This document shows, one piece after another, positions 1-7,954 of a DNA stretch of 64,000 bases. The notes under the pieces were generated by a model. That model was not told where the DNA came from. It did not search any database and saw only the letters and a program-made list of their open reading frames with translations. This DNA comes from a virus. The stretch lies in the IMG/VR virus record IMGVR_UViG_3300022935_000005, positions 216,914 through 280,913 of that record, one strand, 5' to 3'. The position numbers and the translations under genes are program-made. Every line of letters begins with the position of its first letter. Position 1 is the stretch's first letter.

Positions 1-1110
1 ACGGATGTCGTGGGATTCGGGAAAACACAGCAGCCATGGCGGATTTATCACTTCCCAAAAAAAGAGGAAGAAGCTAAAGTACTAATATCTTTCAAGAAGA
101 AAGCGATTCTGATCACTGGGACATTTTATTCGGGAGAGATCAAGAAGAGTATTTTTTCGGTACTAAATTTCGAGTTTCCTCAATCTGGCCACTTGCCGAT
201 GCATTGCTCAGTGAATGTAGACAAAGAGCGAAGGAACCCTGCTGTTTTCTTCGGTCTGTCAGGAACAGGAAAGACAACTCTTTCTTCTGACGAAAATCGC
301 ATTTTGATCGGTGACGACGAGCATGGGTGGACCGATAGCGGCTTGACTAATTTCGAAGGCGGTTGCTATGCGAAGACGATTCGACTATCTAAAGAAGCTG
401 AACCCCAGATCTGGGATGCGTGCAATAAGCCTGGAACAATATTGGAGAATGTTGCCTTTAATGAAGACCTGATGCCGGATTTTGATGACGGCACTCTTAC
501 CGAGAACAGCAGAGCTTCATACGCATGTTCTAGTGTTCCCGGCGCTGATCATAAAGGGTATGTCAATGAACACCCTGAGAACGTTATCATGCTTACCTGT
601 GACGCATTTGGTGTGCTACCTCCAGTGATGAAACTGTCACCTGACGAGGCTGTTACACAATTTTTGCTTGGTTATACCGCGAAAGTAGCCGGTACTGAAG
701 CTGGTGTCGTAGAACCGCAAGCAACATTCTCTGCATGCTTTGGCGCTCCCTTCATGCCTCTGCACCCTCGAGAGTATGCTGCTATCTTAAGGGAAAAGTT
801 GGTAAAACACGGCACCTCGTGTTGGCTGGTGAATACTGGCTGGACGGGAGGCTCTTACGGAGTGGGAAGAAGAATGCCGATATCTACTACGAGAGAGATT
901 ATCCAGAAGATTCATACCGGTGAGTTACGAGACTGCGCTACATTCGTTCATGAACCAACAGGCTTTACAGTACCGGACTGCGATAGTATTGAAGAAACAA
1001 TTCTTTACCCAGAAAAGGGCTGGAGCTCTAGAGAAGATTATGATTCCAAGTCTGCTGAGCTAATGTCTTTGTTCCGGGAACAGATGAAAAACATTGGGAT
1101 CTCTAGTTAA
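1..1110 (+). CDS. pckA: phosphoenolpyruvate carboxykinase (ATP), 5' end cut by window
   Basis: C-terminal two thirds of ATP-dependent PEP carboxykinase, which converts oxaloacetate and ATP to PEP, CO2 and ADP. Visible motifs: LITGTFYSGEIKKS, Walker A GLSGTGKTT, NFEGGCYAKT (metal/ATP loop), DAFGVLPPVMKLS and NTGWTGGSYGVGRRMPI. Together these cover the nucleotide and substrate pockets. The frame is open to the window edge (an in-frame GTG lies at 10), and a full enzyme is about 530 residues, so roughly 170 N-terminal residues should lie upstream. The first 20-30 visible residues match the family poorly. As a phage gene it would be a host-metabolism gene acting at the PEP/oxaloacetate node. Downstream are 145 nt without a gene and then the motor-like pair. 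Family call is firm; intactness cannot be judged. Confidence 0.93.
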   Translation, partial: TDVVGFGKTQQPWRIYHFPKKEEEAKVLISFKKKAILITGTFYSGEIKKSIFSVLNFEFPQSGHLPMHCSVNVDKERRNPAVFFGLSGTGKTTLSSDENRILIGDDEHGWTDSGLTNFEGGCYAKTIRLSKEAEPQIWDACNKPGTILENVAFNEDLMPDFDDGTLTENSRASYACSSVPGADHKGYVNEHPENVIMLTCDAFGVLPPVMKLSPDEAVTQFLLGYTAKVAGTEAGVVEPQATFSACFGAPFMPLHPREYAAILREKLVKHGTSCWLVNTGWTGGSYGVGRRMPISTTREIIQKIHTGELRDCATFVHEPTGFTVPDCDSIEETILYPEKGWSSREDYDSKSAELMSLFREQMKNIGISS

Positions 1111-1208
1111 CTGGCTGTTTTTCACTATTATATTTTCACATAATGAGACAAGTTCAGAGGTGAAAAGAGTTCGCTTCTAGTAACCGTTAATTAGTCTGAA
1201 AAGACATG

Positions 1209-1230
1209 AGAGGGAACCACGGTTCCCTCT
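1209..1230. terminator. 10-bp inverted repeat after pckA
   Basis: AGAGGGAACC, then AC, then GGTTCCCTCT: a perfect inverted repeat that would fold as a 9-bp stem with a CACG tetraloop. It sits between pckA and the next gene. No T-run follows, so it is either a weak or Rho-type terminator/RNA stabiliser or a dyad operator. Confidence 0.4.
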
Positions 1231-1255
1231 TACCATCTACAAAAAGGGTCTAGAC

Positions 1256-1960
1256 TTGAGTAACAGAAATTTGCAAATTCCTTGGGCAAATATCTCTGAT
1301 ATGATGTCTGCCTTGATGATGGTGTTTTTGCTGATCAGCGTTACATACAGCTCTCAAGTGAAAAACAAGTCTGAGCAGCTAGAAGAGAAAAATAAGAAGA
1401 TCCACAAGATTACGGCGGATTTCTCAGACAGCAGGTATGAGATATACGCTAGTTTGAATGAAGCTTTTTCTCATAAGTTTGAAGAGTGGCACGCTACGCT
1501 AGACAGAGAAACTCTGACTTTACGCTTTAACAATCCTGCTATCTTATTCGAGCCGGGTAGCGACAGGTTGACGCCAGCTTTTGAAAAGATACTTGCTGAC
1601 TTGTGGACAAATTACATAGAAGTGCTTCGTAGATACCCAGAAGATGTGGCTGAGGTCAAAATACAAGGTCATACTTCTTCTGAATGGTCTGATTCCACCA
1701 TCGAAGAGTCTTATTTCAACAACATGAAACTGTCTCAAGAAAGGACTCGCTCTACGCTTATCTTCTGCTATAACTTGACCCCTATGGACAAAAGGGATTG
1801 GGTGATAGAGAATGTTACTGCTAACGGTATGTCTTTTGCTAGAACAATTAAGGCACCTGACGGCTCTGAAGACGTGGTGAGGTCAAGAAGAGTAGAGTTT
1901 ACAGTCGTTGTCAATTCACATATCGCTCTAGAAAAGATAGGAGAAGCTTTAGATGATTGA
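1256..1960 (+). CDS. MotB/OmpA-like stator protein, ZorB-like
   Basis: 234 residues, TTG start after AAAAAGGG. One N-terminal membrane helix (about 13-33) begins with the PW...SDMMSALMMVFLL signature of the MotB/ZorB family; Asp15 is the expected proton-carrying residue. A short coiled coil (about 35-60) leads to an OmpA-like peptidoglycan-binding domain (about 90-225) with FEPGSDRLTP, IQGHTS, LSQERTRS and the SRRVEF end motif. It overlaps the MotA/ExbB-like gene by 8 nt, so the two are almost certainly partners: an inner-membrane proton channel anchored to peptidoglycan. The pair resembles Zorya ZorB/ZorA more than flagellar MotAB, but the gene order is reversed and no ZorC/D/E lies nearby. 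Function in a phage is unknown; defence against rival phages is one inference. Confidence 0.8.
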   Translation: MSNRNLQIPWANISDMMSALMMVFLLISVTYSSQVKNKSEQLEEKNKKIHKITADFSDSRYEIYASLNEAFSHKFEEWHATLDRETLTLRFNNPAILFEPGSDRLTPAFEKILADLWTNYIEVLRRYPEDVAEVKIQGHTSSEWSDSTIEESYFNNMKLSQERTRSTLIFCYNLTPMDKRDWVIENVTANGMSFARTIKAPDGSEDVVRSRRVEFTVVVNSHIALEKIGEALDD

Positions 1961-2684
1961 GCACATCACATGGACCACTTTTCTTCCATTGATATTCTTG
2001 GTTCCGCTCATACCACCCTTAAATCGCGTATTTTCTTTCATTGACCCCTCGAAGATGTCATATGGAGCCGCGACTTCTGGGGTTCTTCTGACTTTTTTTG
2101 GCGTTTGGCAGGGTCTAATAGGCTTTGACATTACTAACACTTCTGAGAGTCTTCCTTTTTTGATCGAGGGCTTGAAGATTGCGTTTGGTTCGTCGGTGGT
2201 TGGCCTCGGCACGAGCATGGTCATTAATCTCATTTTCGTTACTAATGATTTATCTGAGGCTGACAGCACCGCTAAAATTGTGGAGCATCTGGAAGAGGTA
2301 AGGGTGAGCTTAGAGAAGTTCTCTGAAACTTCCACACAGTTGCAGACCACAGCGCTTGTATCTGCTATCGAAACTCTTATAACAGATCTAGAGATGGGAA
2401 TTAATACGGAGACAAGGGAAGTGATGTCACGTTTTCGAACATCTGTTGAGTTTTTGAGAGAATGGCAAGAAAAATACGTCGATGAAATCAAAAATGTTAC
2501 TGAAGCTATGGATAAAAACGCGATTGTTACGCAGGCGACATCAGCACAGCTAGATAGGACTAATGAAGTGCTAGCAGAGCTAGCGCCCGTTACAGAAACC
2601 ATAGCGGATAGCATTGGTTGGGTCCGGACAGCGCTTCCAGCGATGAGAAAGAGAAACAACACTGGAGATAAAAGTGAAGAATGA
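1953..2684 (+). CDS. MotA/TolQ/ExbB proton-channel protein, ZorA-like
   Basis: 243 residues. Hydrophobic helices at about 6-27, 37-58 and 80-100. The glycine-rich block GVLLTFFGVWQGLIGF followed by LPFLIEGLKIAFGSSVVG is the MotA/TolQ/ExbB channel signature as seen in ZorA. Residues 110-240 are a hydrophilic, mostly helical cytoplasmic tail, recalling the long ZorA tail but much shorter. It overlaps the OmpA-domain gene upstream (8 nt) and thymidine kinase downstream (11 nt), so all three are on one transcript. Predicted role: multimeric proton-driven motor with the upstream protein. The target of the tail is unknown. Confidence 0.8.
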   Translation: MIEHITWTTFLPLIFLVPLIPPLNRVFSFIDPSKMSYGAATSGVLLTFFGVWQGLIGFDITNTSESLPFLIEGLKIAFGSSVVGLGTSMVINLIFVTNDLSEADSTAKIVEHLEEVRVSLEKFSETSTQLQTTALVSAIETLITDLEMGINTETREVMSRFRTSVEFLREWQEKYVDEIKNVTEAMDKNAIVTQATSAQLDRTNEVLAELAPVTETIADSIGWVRTALPAMRKRNNTGDKSEE

Positions 2685-3234
2685 GTTCGTGATTTTTGTT
2701 GGTCCGATGTTCGGTGGCAAAACAACAAAGCTGTTAAGCGCGATTGACCGATACAAATACCAGGGCAGAGATATCCATGTCTTTAAGCCTATTGTTGACG
2801 AAAGATATTCTGCTTCTGAAGTGGTTACCCATTGGGGTGCAAAAATACCTGCGACCCGGATTAACTCCGAGTCGATGTACGATACATTACAACCCTTTTT
2901 CTATCAGGCGTCTGACAAAGACAGGGCTGTTATCGCTGTTGATGAAGCTTTTATGATAGGTGGCATCGGTGATGCTTTGGTTCAGCTATTTAAGAATGGT
3001 CACACAATATTGGCGTCGTCTTTACAGCTGTCCTCTGACTTCACACCATATAAGGAGCTTGCAGCCATGCTGCCTTACGCCACGAAGGTAGAAGTCTGTC
3101 CAGCTGTCTGTTCTATATGCGGGGCGGATGCATACTACACGGAAAAGATCGGAGGCAGATCTGACCACGGTATCGAGGTCGGCGGTGCAGATATGTATCA
3201 GCCGAGATGTTTTAATCATTTTTTGAAGGAGTAA
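2674..3234 (+). CDS. tdk: thymidine kinase (type II)
   Basis: Phosphorylates thymidine to dTMP with ATP, a salvage step that feeds phage DNA synthesis. 186 residues, normal for type II enzymes. Walker A GPMFGGKTTK lies at the N terminus, VDEAFM is the Walker B/lasso region, and a structural zinc site is expected from CPAVCSICGA and the C-terminal Cys. The GTG start lies inside the preceding gene with GGAG 6 nt upstream, indicating translational coupling. Firm call. Confidence 0.94.
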   Translation: MKNEFVIFVGPMFGGKTTKLLSAIDRYKYQGRDIHVFKPIVDERYSASEVVTHWGAKIPATRINSESMYDTLQPFFYQASDKDRAVIAVDEAFMIGGIGDALVQLFKNGHTILASSLQLSSDFTPYKELAAMLPYATKVEVCPAVCSICGADAYYTEKIGGRSDHGIEVGGADMYQPRCFNHFLKE

Positions 3235-3238
3235 ATAC

Positions 3239-3664
3239 ATGAGGAAAGGGATAATTGCCGGTAATTTTGACGTGATCCATCCGGGGTACGTTCGCTTTTT
3301 CAAAGATGCGAAAGAGAACGCATGCGATTGGCTCATAGTCGCTCTTCACGTTGATCCGACAATCGAACGTCCACTTAAGGCAAAGCCGATACTTTCGGCG
3401 GATGAGCGAACAGAGATCTTACTTTCCCTAAAGTACGTAGATGAAGTCTTATATTACAACACTGAGAAAGAGCTTACACAGGTCTTGTCGAGCGTACCAG
3501 ACCATGTAAGAGTGATAGGATCAGATTACCTCGGGAAAGAATTCACTGGTAAGTCTCTCGCAGGTGATATTTATTACCATAAGCGCGACCACAATTGGTC
3601 AACCACGAGGTTCAAGACTGAAATAGCACAGCAATGTATGAGACAGGGTTACATAGACAGATAG
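3239..3664 (+). CDS. cytidylyltransferase-like nucleotidyltransferase
   Basis: 141 residues of the HIGH-type nucleotidyltransferase fold (glycerol-3-phosphate cytidylyltransferase/FAD synthetase/RfaE group). GNFDVIHPGYVRFF carries the HxGH motif as HPGY, so the last His is replaced by Tyr. The ISSTxxR-type motif appears as NWSTTRFK near the end. It probably transfers a nucleotide from CTP or ATP to a phosphorylated small molecule; the substrate cannot be read from the sequence. Starts 4 nt after thymidine kinase. One of three such domains in the window. Confidence 0.82.
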   Translation: MRKGIIAGNFDVIHPGYVRFFKDAKENACDWLIVALHVDPTIERPLKAKPILSADERTEILLSLKYVDEVLYYNTEKELTQVLSSVPDHVRVIGSDYLGKEFTGKSLAGDIYYHKRDHNWSTTRFKTEIAQQCMRQGYIDR

Positions 3665-3951
3665 GCCACCAAGTCTTTTTTGTTATTTTAAATCTTCTCG
3701 ATTATCTAACAACTCATACCTTGATCTCGACTGACGGGCAAGAGTTGATGCCTGTCGGTAACGCTGTTATAGAAAATTATGGTCTTATCGGGCTCTTGGT
3801 ATTTAAGCTGTCATTGACATTTTTAGTCATTCTACTGGGTAAGGTATTCAGGTTCAAAGATTCACTGTGGGAACTATTGAACGGCTTCCTGACAGCGGTC
3901 GTTGTTTGGAACAGCACAGGGATATTTCTGTCAATGTTCTTCCCCGTCTAG
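3634..3951 (+). CDS. small membrane protein, DUF5658-like
   Basis: 105 residues with three predicted membrane helices (about 14-30, 48-68 and 78-103) and LNLLDYLTTH plus a VGNAVIENYG loop, a pattern like DUF5658 proteins. The ATG lies inside the preceding gene (31-nt overlap); a later start is possible because no clear ribosome site is seen. Its stop codon shares the palindrome CTAG at 3948-3951 with the stop of the convergent tail-fibre gene. Function unknown. Confidence 0.65.
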   Translation: MYETGLHRQIGHQVFFVILNLLDYLTTHTLISTDGQELMPVGNAVIENYGLIGLLVFKLSLTFLVILLGKVFRFKDSLWELLNGFLTAVVVWNSTGIFLSMFFPV

Positions 3952-5846
3952 GCGGTGGGATCTTCGTACCATTCTTCCATGAATGATTCACCGGTGATTT
4001 CTTCTAGTCTTCTGATCATTTTTTCCATATTGATTTTTACAACTTTACCAGTTTTGACATTTCTAGAAAAATACTGCCACTCACCTTCTTCGTTGTGAGG
4101 GGATATTTGCGTAACATTGCCTGCTTCGTCTCTTACAAAAACTTCAGCAGAAGAAGCAACGTCTTTGGAGTAAATGTGAGCGTAATTGGTTACAGTGCTA
4201 GGATCACTTGTTGCTTGCATCGCAATTCTGCCATCAATCTCTAAATCTCCTAAAAACCTAGAATTACCTTTTACATCTAGTTCAGCACTTGGGTTGCTAG
4301 TTCCAATTCCCACACTTCCGGAAGTGTTAAAATGAATAGTACTCGACACATCACTTCCTAGTGTTGCTTCAGACACAATCGATGCATCACCACCTAAAGT
4401 GCCATGATATCCTCCGACATAATCTTTTATTCCATCTTGACCTGTGGTGTCAATGTGGTCTCCCATTTTCCACCAGTGGACTAAATCACTGTATGCAGAG
4501 TACTCTTCCATGTTCTTTACATTTCCGTCGTTGTAAAGTTCTTGAACTTCTGTGGGAGTAAGTACGCGATTAAACCTACACACATCTGCTAATTTACCAG
4601 CGAGCGCATTACTTGTTGAGTCGTTAACATCGATGCCGCCTAAAGTTGTTGGTATTGAGGTTTGAGGCATCCCGGAATAGTTCGTTGAGGTTTGTGTTGT
4701 GAAATATATTAGGTTGGGTACGTTCAAATCATTATTGATTGATGATCCACCGCCTCCCTCATAAATACTTCCATTCCCAACTGGATGTGAGTTCTTATAA
4801 ACTCTTATTCCGGACGTCGCTTTGCTTCCATCGTAAGTAACACAAAGATGAAACCAAGTATTTTCTGCGTGGAAAAATTTACTATTTGCAGAGGTTTGGG
4901 CTACCGCTATCCTGTTTGATGTACTAAAGGTTCCAACACCGTTTTGATCTGGGTCTGCATATAAAATAATTTGTAGCAGACCGCTTCCAACCCCAATATA
5001 AATTTCGCCATCATTAGGTGAAGTAGACCTTTTTGTATATAACCCACCTGCATGCTTCCCGTTTGTTCCATCGTAGTCTATCTCTTCTAGATTGACCCAC
5101 ATAGAAATAGTGAATGCTTTGTCAGTGCCCTGGCCAGAACTAAATGAAGTGTCTGTTGTAGCATCAGAAATAGTTACTTCATCAAACGGAGAGAGTCCGT
5201 CGAGCTGAATTGCCTTCTGGTTTACTAATGAGTCTGATTTTATTTGCACAGACCCAGTGACGCTAAAACTTCCTGTCACAAATGTATTACCTTGAAGTTT
5301 TGAAGTACCTTCTACATGAAGCACGTCAGTTGGCGTTGACGTTCCAATTCCGACTTTATCGTTCGCACCATCAACATAAAGCATATGTGTGTTGTTGTCT
5401 GACTCAACTCGAAAGTTAACTAGCGAGTCTGATGTTTGGTTAACGACAACCTCTGGAACAGCACCATCCAATCGCAATCCTTCACGGGAAGTTCCTGCGT
5501 CACTTGCTTTAAAAACGATATGTTTGTTTGAGTATAGGTTTTCAATTAGGATATTATTTGATGAATTGATCCCAATCAGAGCTCGATCACTATCATCTTC
5601 GGTAAATCTAATGAACGTTTCGTCACTCTGTCCTTCAACTCCGTTTATAGTGAGTTTCTCTGACGGAGTCTCGGTACCGATGCCTACATTCCCATGATCG
5701 TCGATGATAGCTCTTTCCGAACCGTTCGTTGAGAATCTAATTTTATTTTCATTAGGGTTCTGTTCAACTTCTACCTTCGTGTCTCCATCTTTATCTTCTA
5801 GGGTGTCCTCAGTGATGGCACCGGCTCTAATTTTGGTAATTGGCAT
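3948..5846 (-). CDS. tail fibre / virion adhesin with LamG-like lectin domain
   Basis: 632 residues, one of only two clear minus-strand genes. The N-terminal third has repeated GNVGIGTxTPxEKL motifs, typical of phage fibres with beta-structured repeats. A LamG/concanavalin-type jelly roll occupies about 215-460, with FTISMWV, WFHLCVTYDG, GKLADVCRFNRVLTPTE and WWKMGD. Another GIGTSNPSAEL repeat follows, then a C-terminal segment VFVRDEAGNVTQISPHN ending in a charged helix. Likely a trimeric receptor-binding or decoration protein. It is transcribed away from the 5953 gene, and GATATTTAAA lies upstream of its start on the minus strand. Confident as virion fibre, not as to which fibre. Confidence 0.85.
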   Translation of the reverse strand: MPITKIRAGAITEDTLEDKDGDTKVEVEQNPNENKIRFSTNGSERAIIDDHGNVGIGTETPSEKLTINGVEGQSDETFIRFTEDDSDRALIGINSSNNILIENLYSNKHIVFKASDAGTSREGLRLDGAVPEVVVNQTSDSLVNFRVESDNNTHMLYVDGANDKVGIGTSTPTDVLHVEGTSKLQGNTFVTGSFSVTGSVQIKSDSLVNQKAIQLDGLSPFDEVTISDATTDTSFSSGQGTDKAFTISMWVNLEEIDYDGTNGKHAGGLYTKRSTSPNDGEIYIGVGSGLLQIILYADPDQNGVGTFSTSNRIAVAQTSANSKFFHAENTWFHLCVTYDGSKATSGIRVYKNSHPVGNGSIYEGGGGSSINNDLNVPNLIYFTTQTSTNYSGMPQTSIPTTLGGIDVNDSTSNALAGKLADVCRFNRVLTPTEVQELYNDGNVKNMEEYSAYSDLVHWWKMGDHIDTTGQDGIKDYVGGYHGTLGGDASIVSEATLGSDVSSTIHFNTSGSVGIGTSNPSAELDVKGNSRFLGDLEIDGRIAMQATSDPSTVTNYAHIYSKDVASSAEVFVRDEAGNVTQISPHNEEGEWQYFSRNVKTGKVVKINMEKMIRRLEEITGESFMEEWYEDPTA

Positions 5847-5886
5847 CTTAAAATCCTCCTGGCTTTAGTGTTTAAATATCTTCAAC

Positions 5887-5919
5887 AATCGTGCAAAACT
5901 AAACCACGCTTGATATAAT
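5887..5919 (+). promoter_or_regulatory. AATCGTGCAAA-type promoter
   Basis: AATCGTGCAAA at 5887-5897 and extended -10 TGATATAAT (hexamer 5914-5919). It lies between the divergent fibre gene and the ligase/nucleotidyltransferase gene and drives the latter. First of about twelve copies of this promoter type. Confidence 0.75.
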
Positions 5920-5952
5920 ACTTACATCATAGGATTAGAAACAGGAGAAAAA

Positions 5953-7890
5953 ATGGGAGCACTTGGCGGCCACATGGCTCATCTTCATGAGTCATTAGAA
6001 CTTACGTTTGATGAACTTTCGACTATTCTTGATAGTGTAGCAAACGCTGACATATCGGCGACTGAAAAGGTTGATGGTCAAAACCTGTTTTTGACAGTGA
6101 AGAGTGACGGGTCTATCAACACTGCCCGTAATGGCGGGGACCTAAAGAAGGGTGGAATGACTCCTAATGAGTTTGCTGCTAAGTGGAAGGGTCACCCCGC
6201 GGAGAGCGCTTTCACTAAGGGGTTCGAGGCAATCTCTCAAGCTATTAAATCCCTTGACCAGTCGACTTTAAATGACTTGTTTGCCAATGGGACGAGATAC
6301 GTTAATATGGAAGTCATGTACCCAGGCAATCCGAACATGATCGTGTATGATGCCGGCAACGTGGTACTTCATAACTTCCAAACGTTCGATTCTTCTGGCG
6401 CTCCCGTCGATGATCCAGACGCCCGCACCGCATTTCAACAGCTTGTTTCTGCTGTCGATGAAGCTGAGTCTGATGTCGATGGTGAAGCTTGGCTAGTGAA
6501 GGGTCCTGTAATCGCCCAGCTGCAGAGGCTAGCAGATGGGACAGCGCTCAAGGAAGTTCAAGCAGCGATCCAGAGGATTGCTTCGCCAGTGGGGATGTCT
6601 GCGACACTTGGGGATCTCGCAGAGTTGCGCTTGAGAGCCACGGCAATTCAGGCCGGTATACCAGAAAATAAGGTCGACCAGATGATGGACGCTGCGTTCG
6701 AGCGTGAGGGCGCTGCGTCTGTTAGGGACATCAAGAAAGGTTTGACGAAAGAACAGCAGGGCGTTGTTTCGAAGTTGGCAACTAAAGCCAACGCCAGGAA
6801 AGCGGTTGGTGCAGCCATGAAGCCGCTTGAATTAGCGATTACTGACTTTGCGATTGAAGTCCTCAGAGGGATGGAGAGCTACTTTGTTTCTGATACTGAT
6901 AAGGAATTGGCCCGACAACGGAATGAGCTTTCTAGGGCCATTGACTACCTCGAGGGACTAGCTACATCAGGTGACGAGGAGGTCGGTAAGATGGTCGACC
7001 GCCAGCTTGAGAAGTTGACTGACATCGAGAATCAGATTAATAGTACGATGGAGGGTATCGTCTTTGAATATCCACCTGGATCGGGAGAACTTAAGAAGCT
7101 TACCGGATCATTTGCGATGATGAATCAATTGGTTGGGAGAGCAAAGCGAGCAGGTATGCCTTCTGGTAGTGCGGTCGAGGAATCGTATGGTCGAGCTGCG
7201 TTCTCTTCTAGTGAATCAGCTTCGATTTACGACTTGATCTTGAATGAGCAAGCCTTCGTCGATAAGGGAAAGAGGGTCGGGTTGATTCCTGTCTCTGGAA
7301 AGCCGTATCACGCAGGACATCATTATCTTGTAGAGCAGGCAGCTGCCGATAATGACGAAGTTGTGCTTTTCGTTTCTACCTCTGATAGGAAAAGGAAAGG
7401 TGAAATGTCTATCTTGGGTGTAGACATGCTTCAAGTCTGGAAGCAAGAGCTAGAGAAGATTATGCCTACAAATGTCCGGGTAGAGTACGGAGGATCTCCT
7501 GTTCGTAAAGTCTATGACACCATTGGGAAAGCGTGTGAAGCGGGTGACGCTGAGGAAACCTACGTCATCTATTCAGATCCCACAGACACGATGCAGAACT
7601 ACCCGCAAGTGAATAGAGACAAATACATGCAGCCTATGTGTCGAATGGGACAAGTGGTTTTTGCGGCAGAAGAAGACCCGACAAGGTTTGAGAGAGGGGA
7701 GGGTTCACCAGATGTAAGCGGTACGAAAATGCGCGCCGCCATGGCAGCTGGAGATTTTGAAACCTTTGCAGCTGGTATGCCCGCAGGGGTTAACTCAAGA
7801 AATGTCTGGAGCATCTTGACTCACGATGAACCTTCTCCCACGTCGGAATCCAAGAAGTACTCTCTGGTATCAGCCCTTTACGGAAGTTAG
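5953..7890 (+). CDS. ligase-like adenylyltransferase fused to HxGH nucleotidyltransferase
   Basis: 645 residues, two catalytic modules. Residues about 30-390 show the covalent nucleotidyltransferase (DNA/RNA ligase) motifs: motif I EKVDGQN (Lys39 as the adenylated lysine), motif III-like VNMEVMYP (117-124), motif IV EGIVFEYP (367-374) and motif V KKLTGSF (381-387). A long helical insertion lies between III and IV. Residues about 435-625 form an NMNAT/cytidylyltransferase-like domain: GLIPVSGKPYHAGHH (HxGH at 453-456), FVSTSDRKRKG and VSGTKMRAA as the ISSTxxR-like motif. AGGAG precedes the ATG. Possibly a polynucleotide ligase or end-healing enzyme coupled to nucleotide (perhaps NAD) metabolism. 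Both domains are read from motifs only; no OB-fold or helicase domain is seen. Confidence 0.8.
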   Translation: MGALGGHMAHLHESLELTFDELSTILDSVANADISATEKVDGQNLFLTVKSDGSINTARNGGDLKKGGMTPNEFAAKWKGHPAESAFTKGFEAISQAIKSLDQSTLNDLFANGTRYVNMEVMYPGNPNMIVYDAGNVVLHNFQTFDSSGAPVDDPDARTAFQQLVSAVDEAESDVDGEAWLVKGPVIAQLQRLADGTALKEVQAAIQRIASPVGMSATLGDLAELRLRATAIQAGIPENKVDQMMDAAFEREGAASVRDIKKGLTKEQQGVVSKLATKANARKAVGAAMKPLELAITDFAIEVLRGMESYFVSDTDKELARQRNELSRAIDYLEGLATSGDEEVGKMVDRQLEKLTDIENQINSTMEGIVFEYPPGSGELKKLTGSFAMMNQLVGRAKRAGMPSGSAVEESYGRAAFSSSESASIYDLILNEQAFVDKGKRVGLIPVSGKPYHAGHHYLVEQAAADNDEVVLFVSTSDRKRKGEMSILGVDMLQVWKQELEKIMPTNVRVEYGGSPVRKVYDTIGKACEAGDAEETYVIYSDPTDTMQNYPQVNRDKYMQPMCRMGQVVFAAEEDPTRFERGEGSPDVSGTKMRAAMAAGDFETFAAGMPAGVNSRNVWSILTHDEPSPTSESKKYSLVSALYGS

Positions 7891-7954
7891 TGAACAAGCA
7901 CGGTTATTTTCTTATACTTGTTATGGCTTAAGCCGCAAGCAAAAGGAGAAAAAC

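Noticed and set aside
1256-2684. Complete Zorya defence system
   Set aside because: Only the membrane motor half is present; ZorC/D or ZorE homologues are not found nearby and the order is reversed. Kept as ZorA/B-like only.
1949-2728. 259-codon minus-strand ORF
   Set aside because: Shadow of the ZorA-like gene; Ser/Cys-rich translation without a ribosome site, while the plus frame has clear family motifs.
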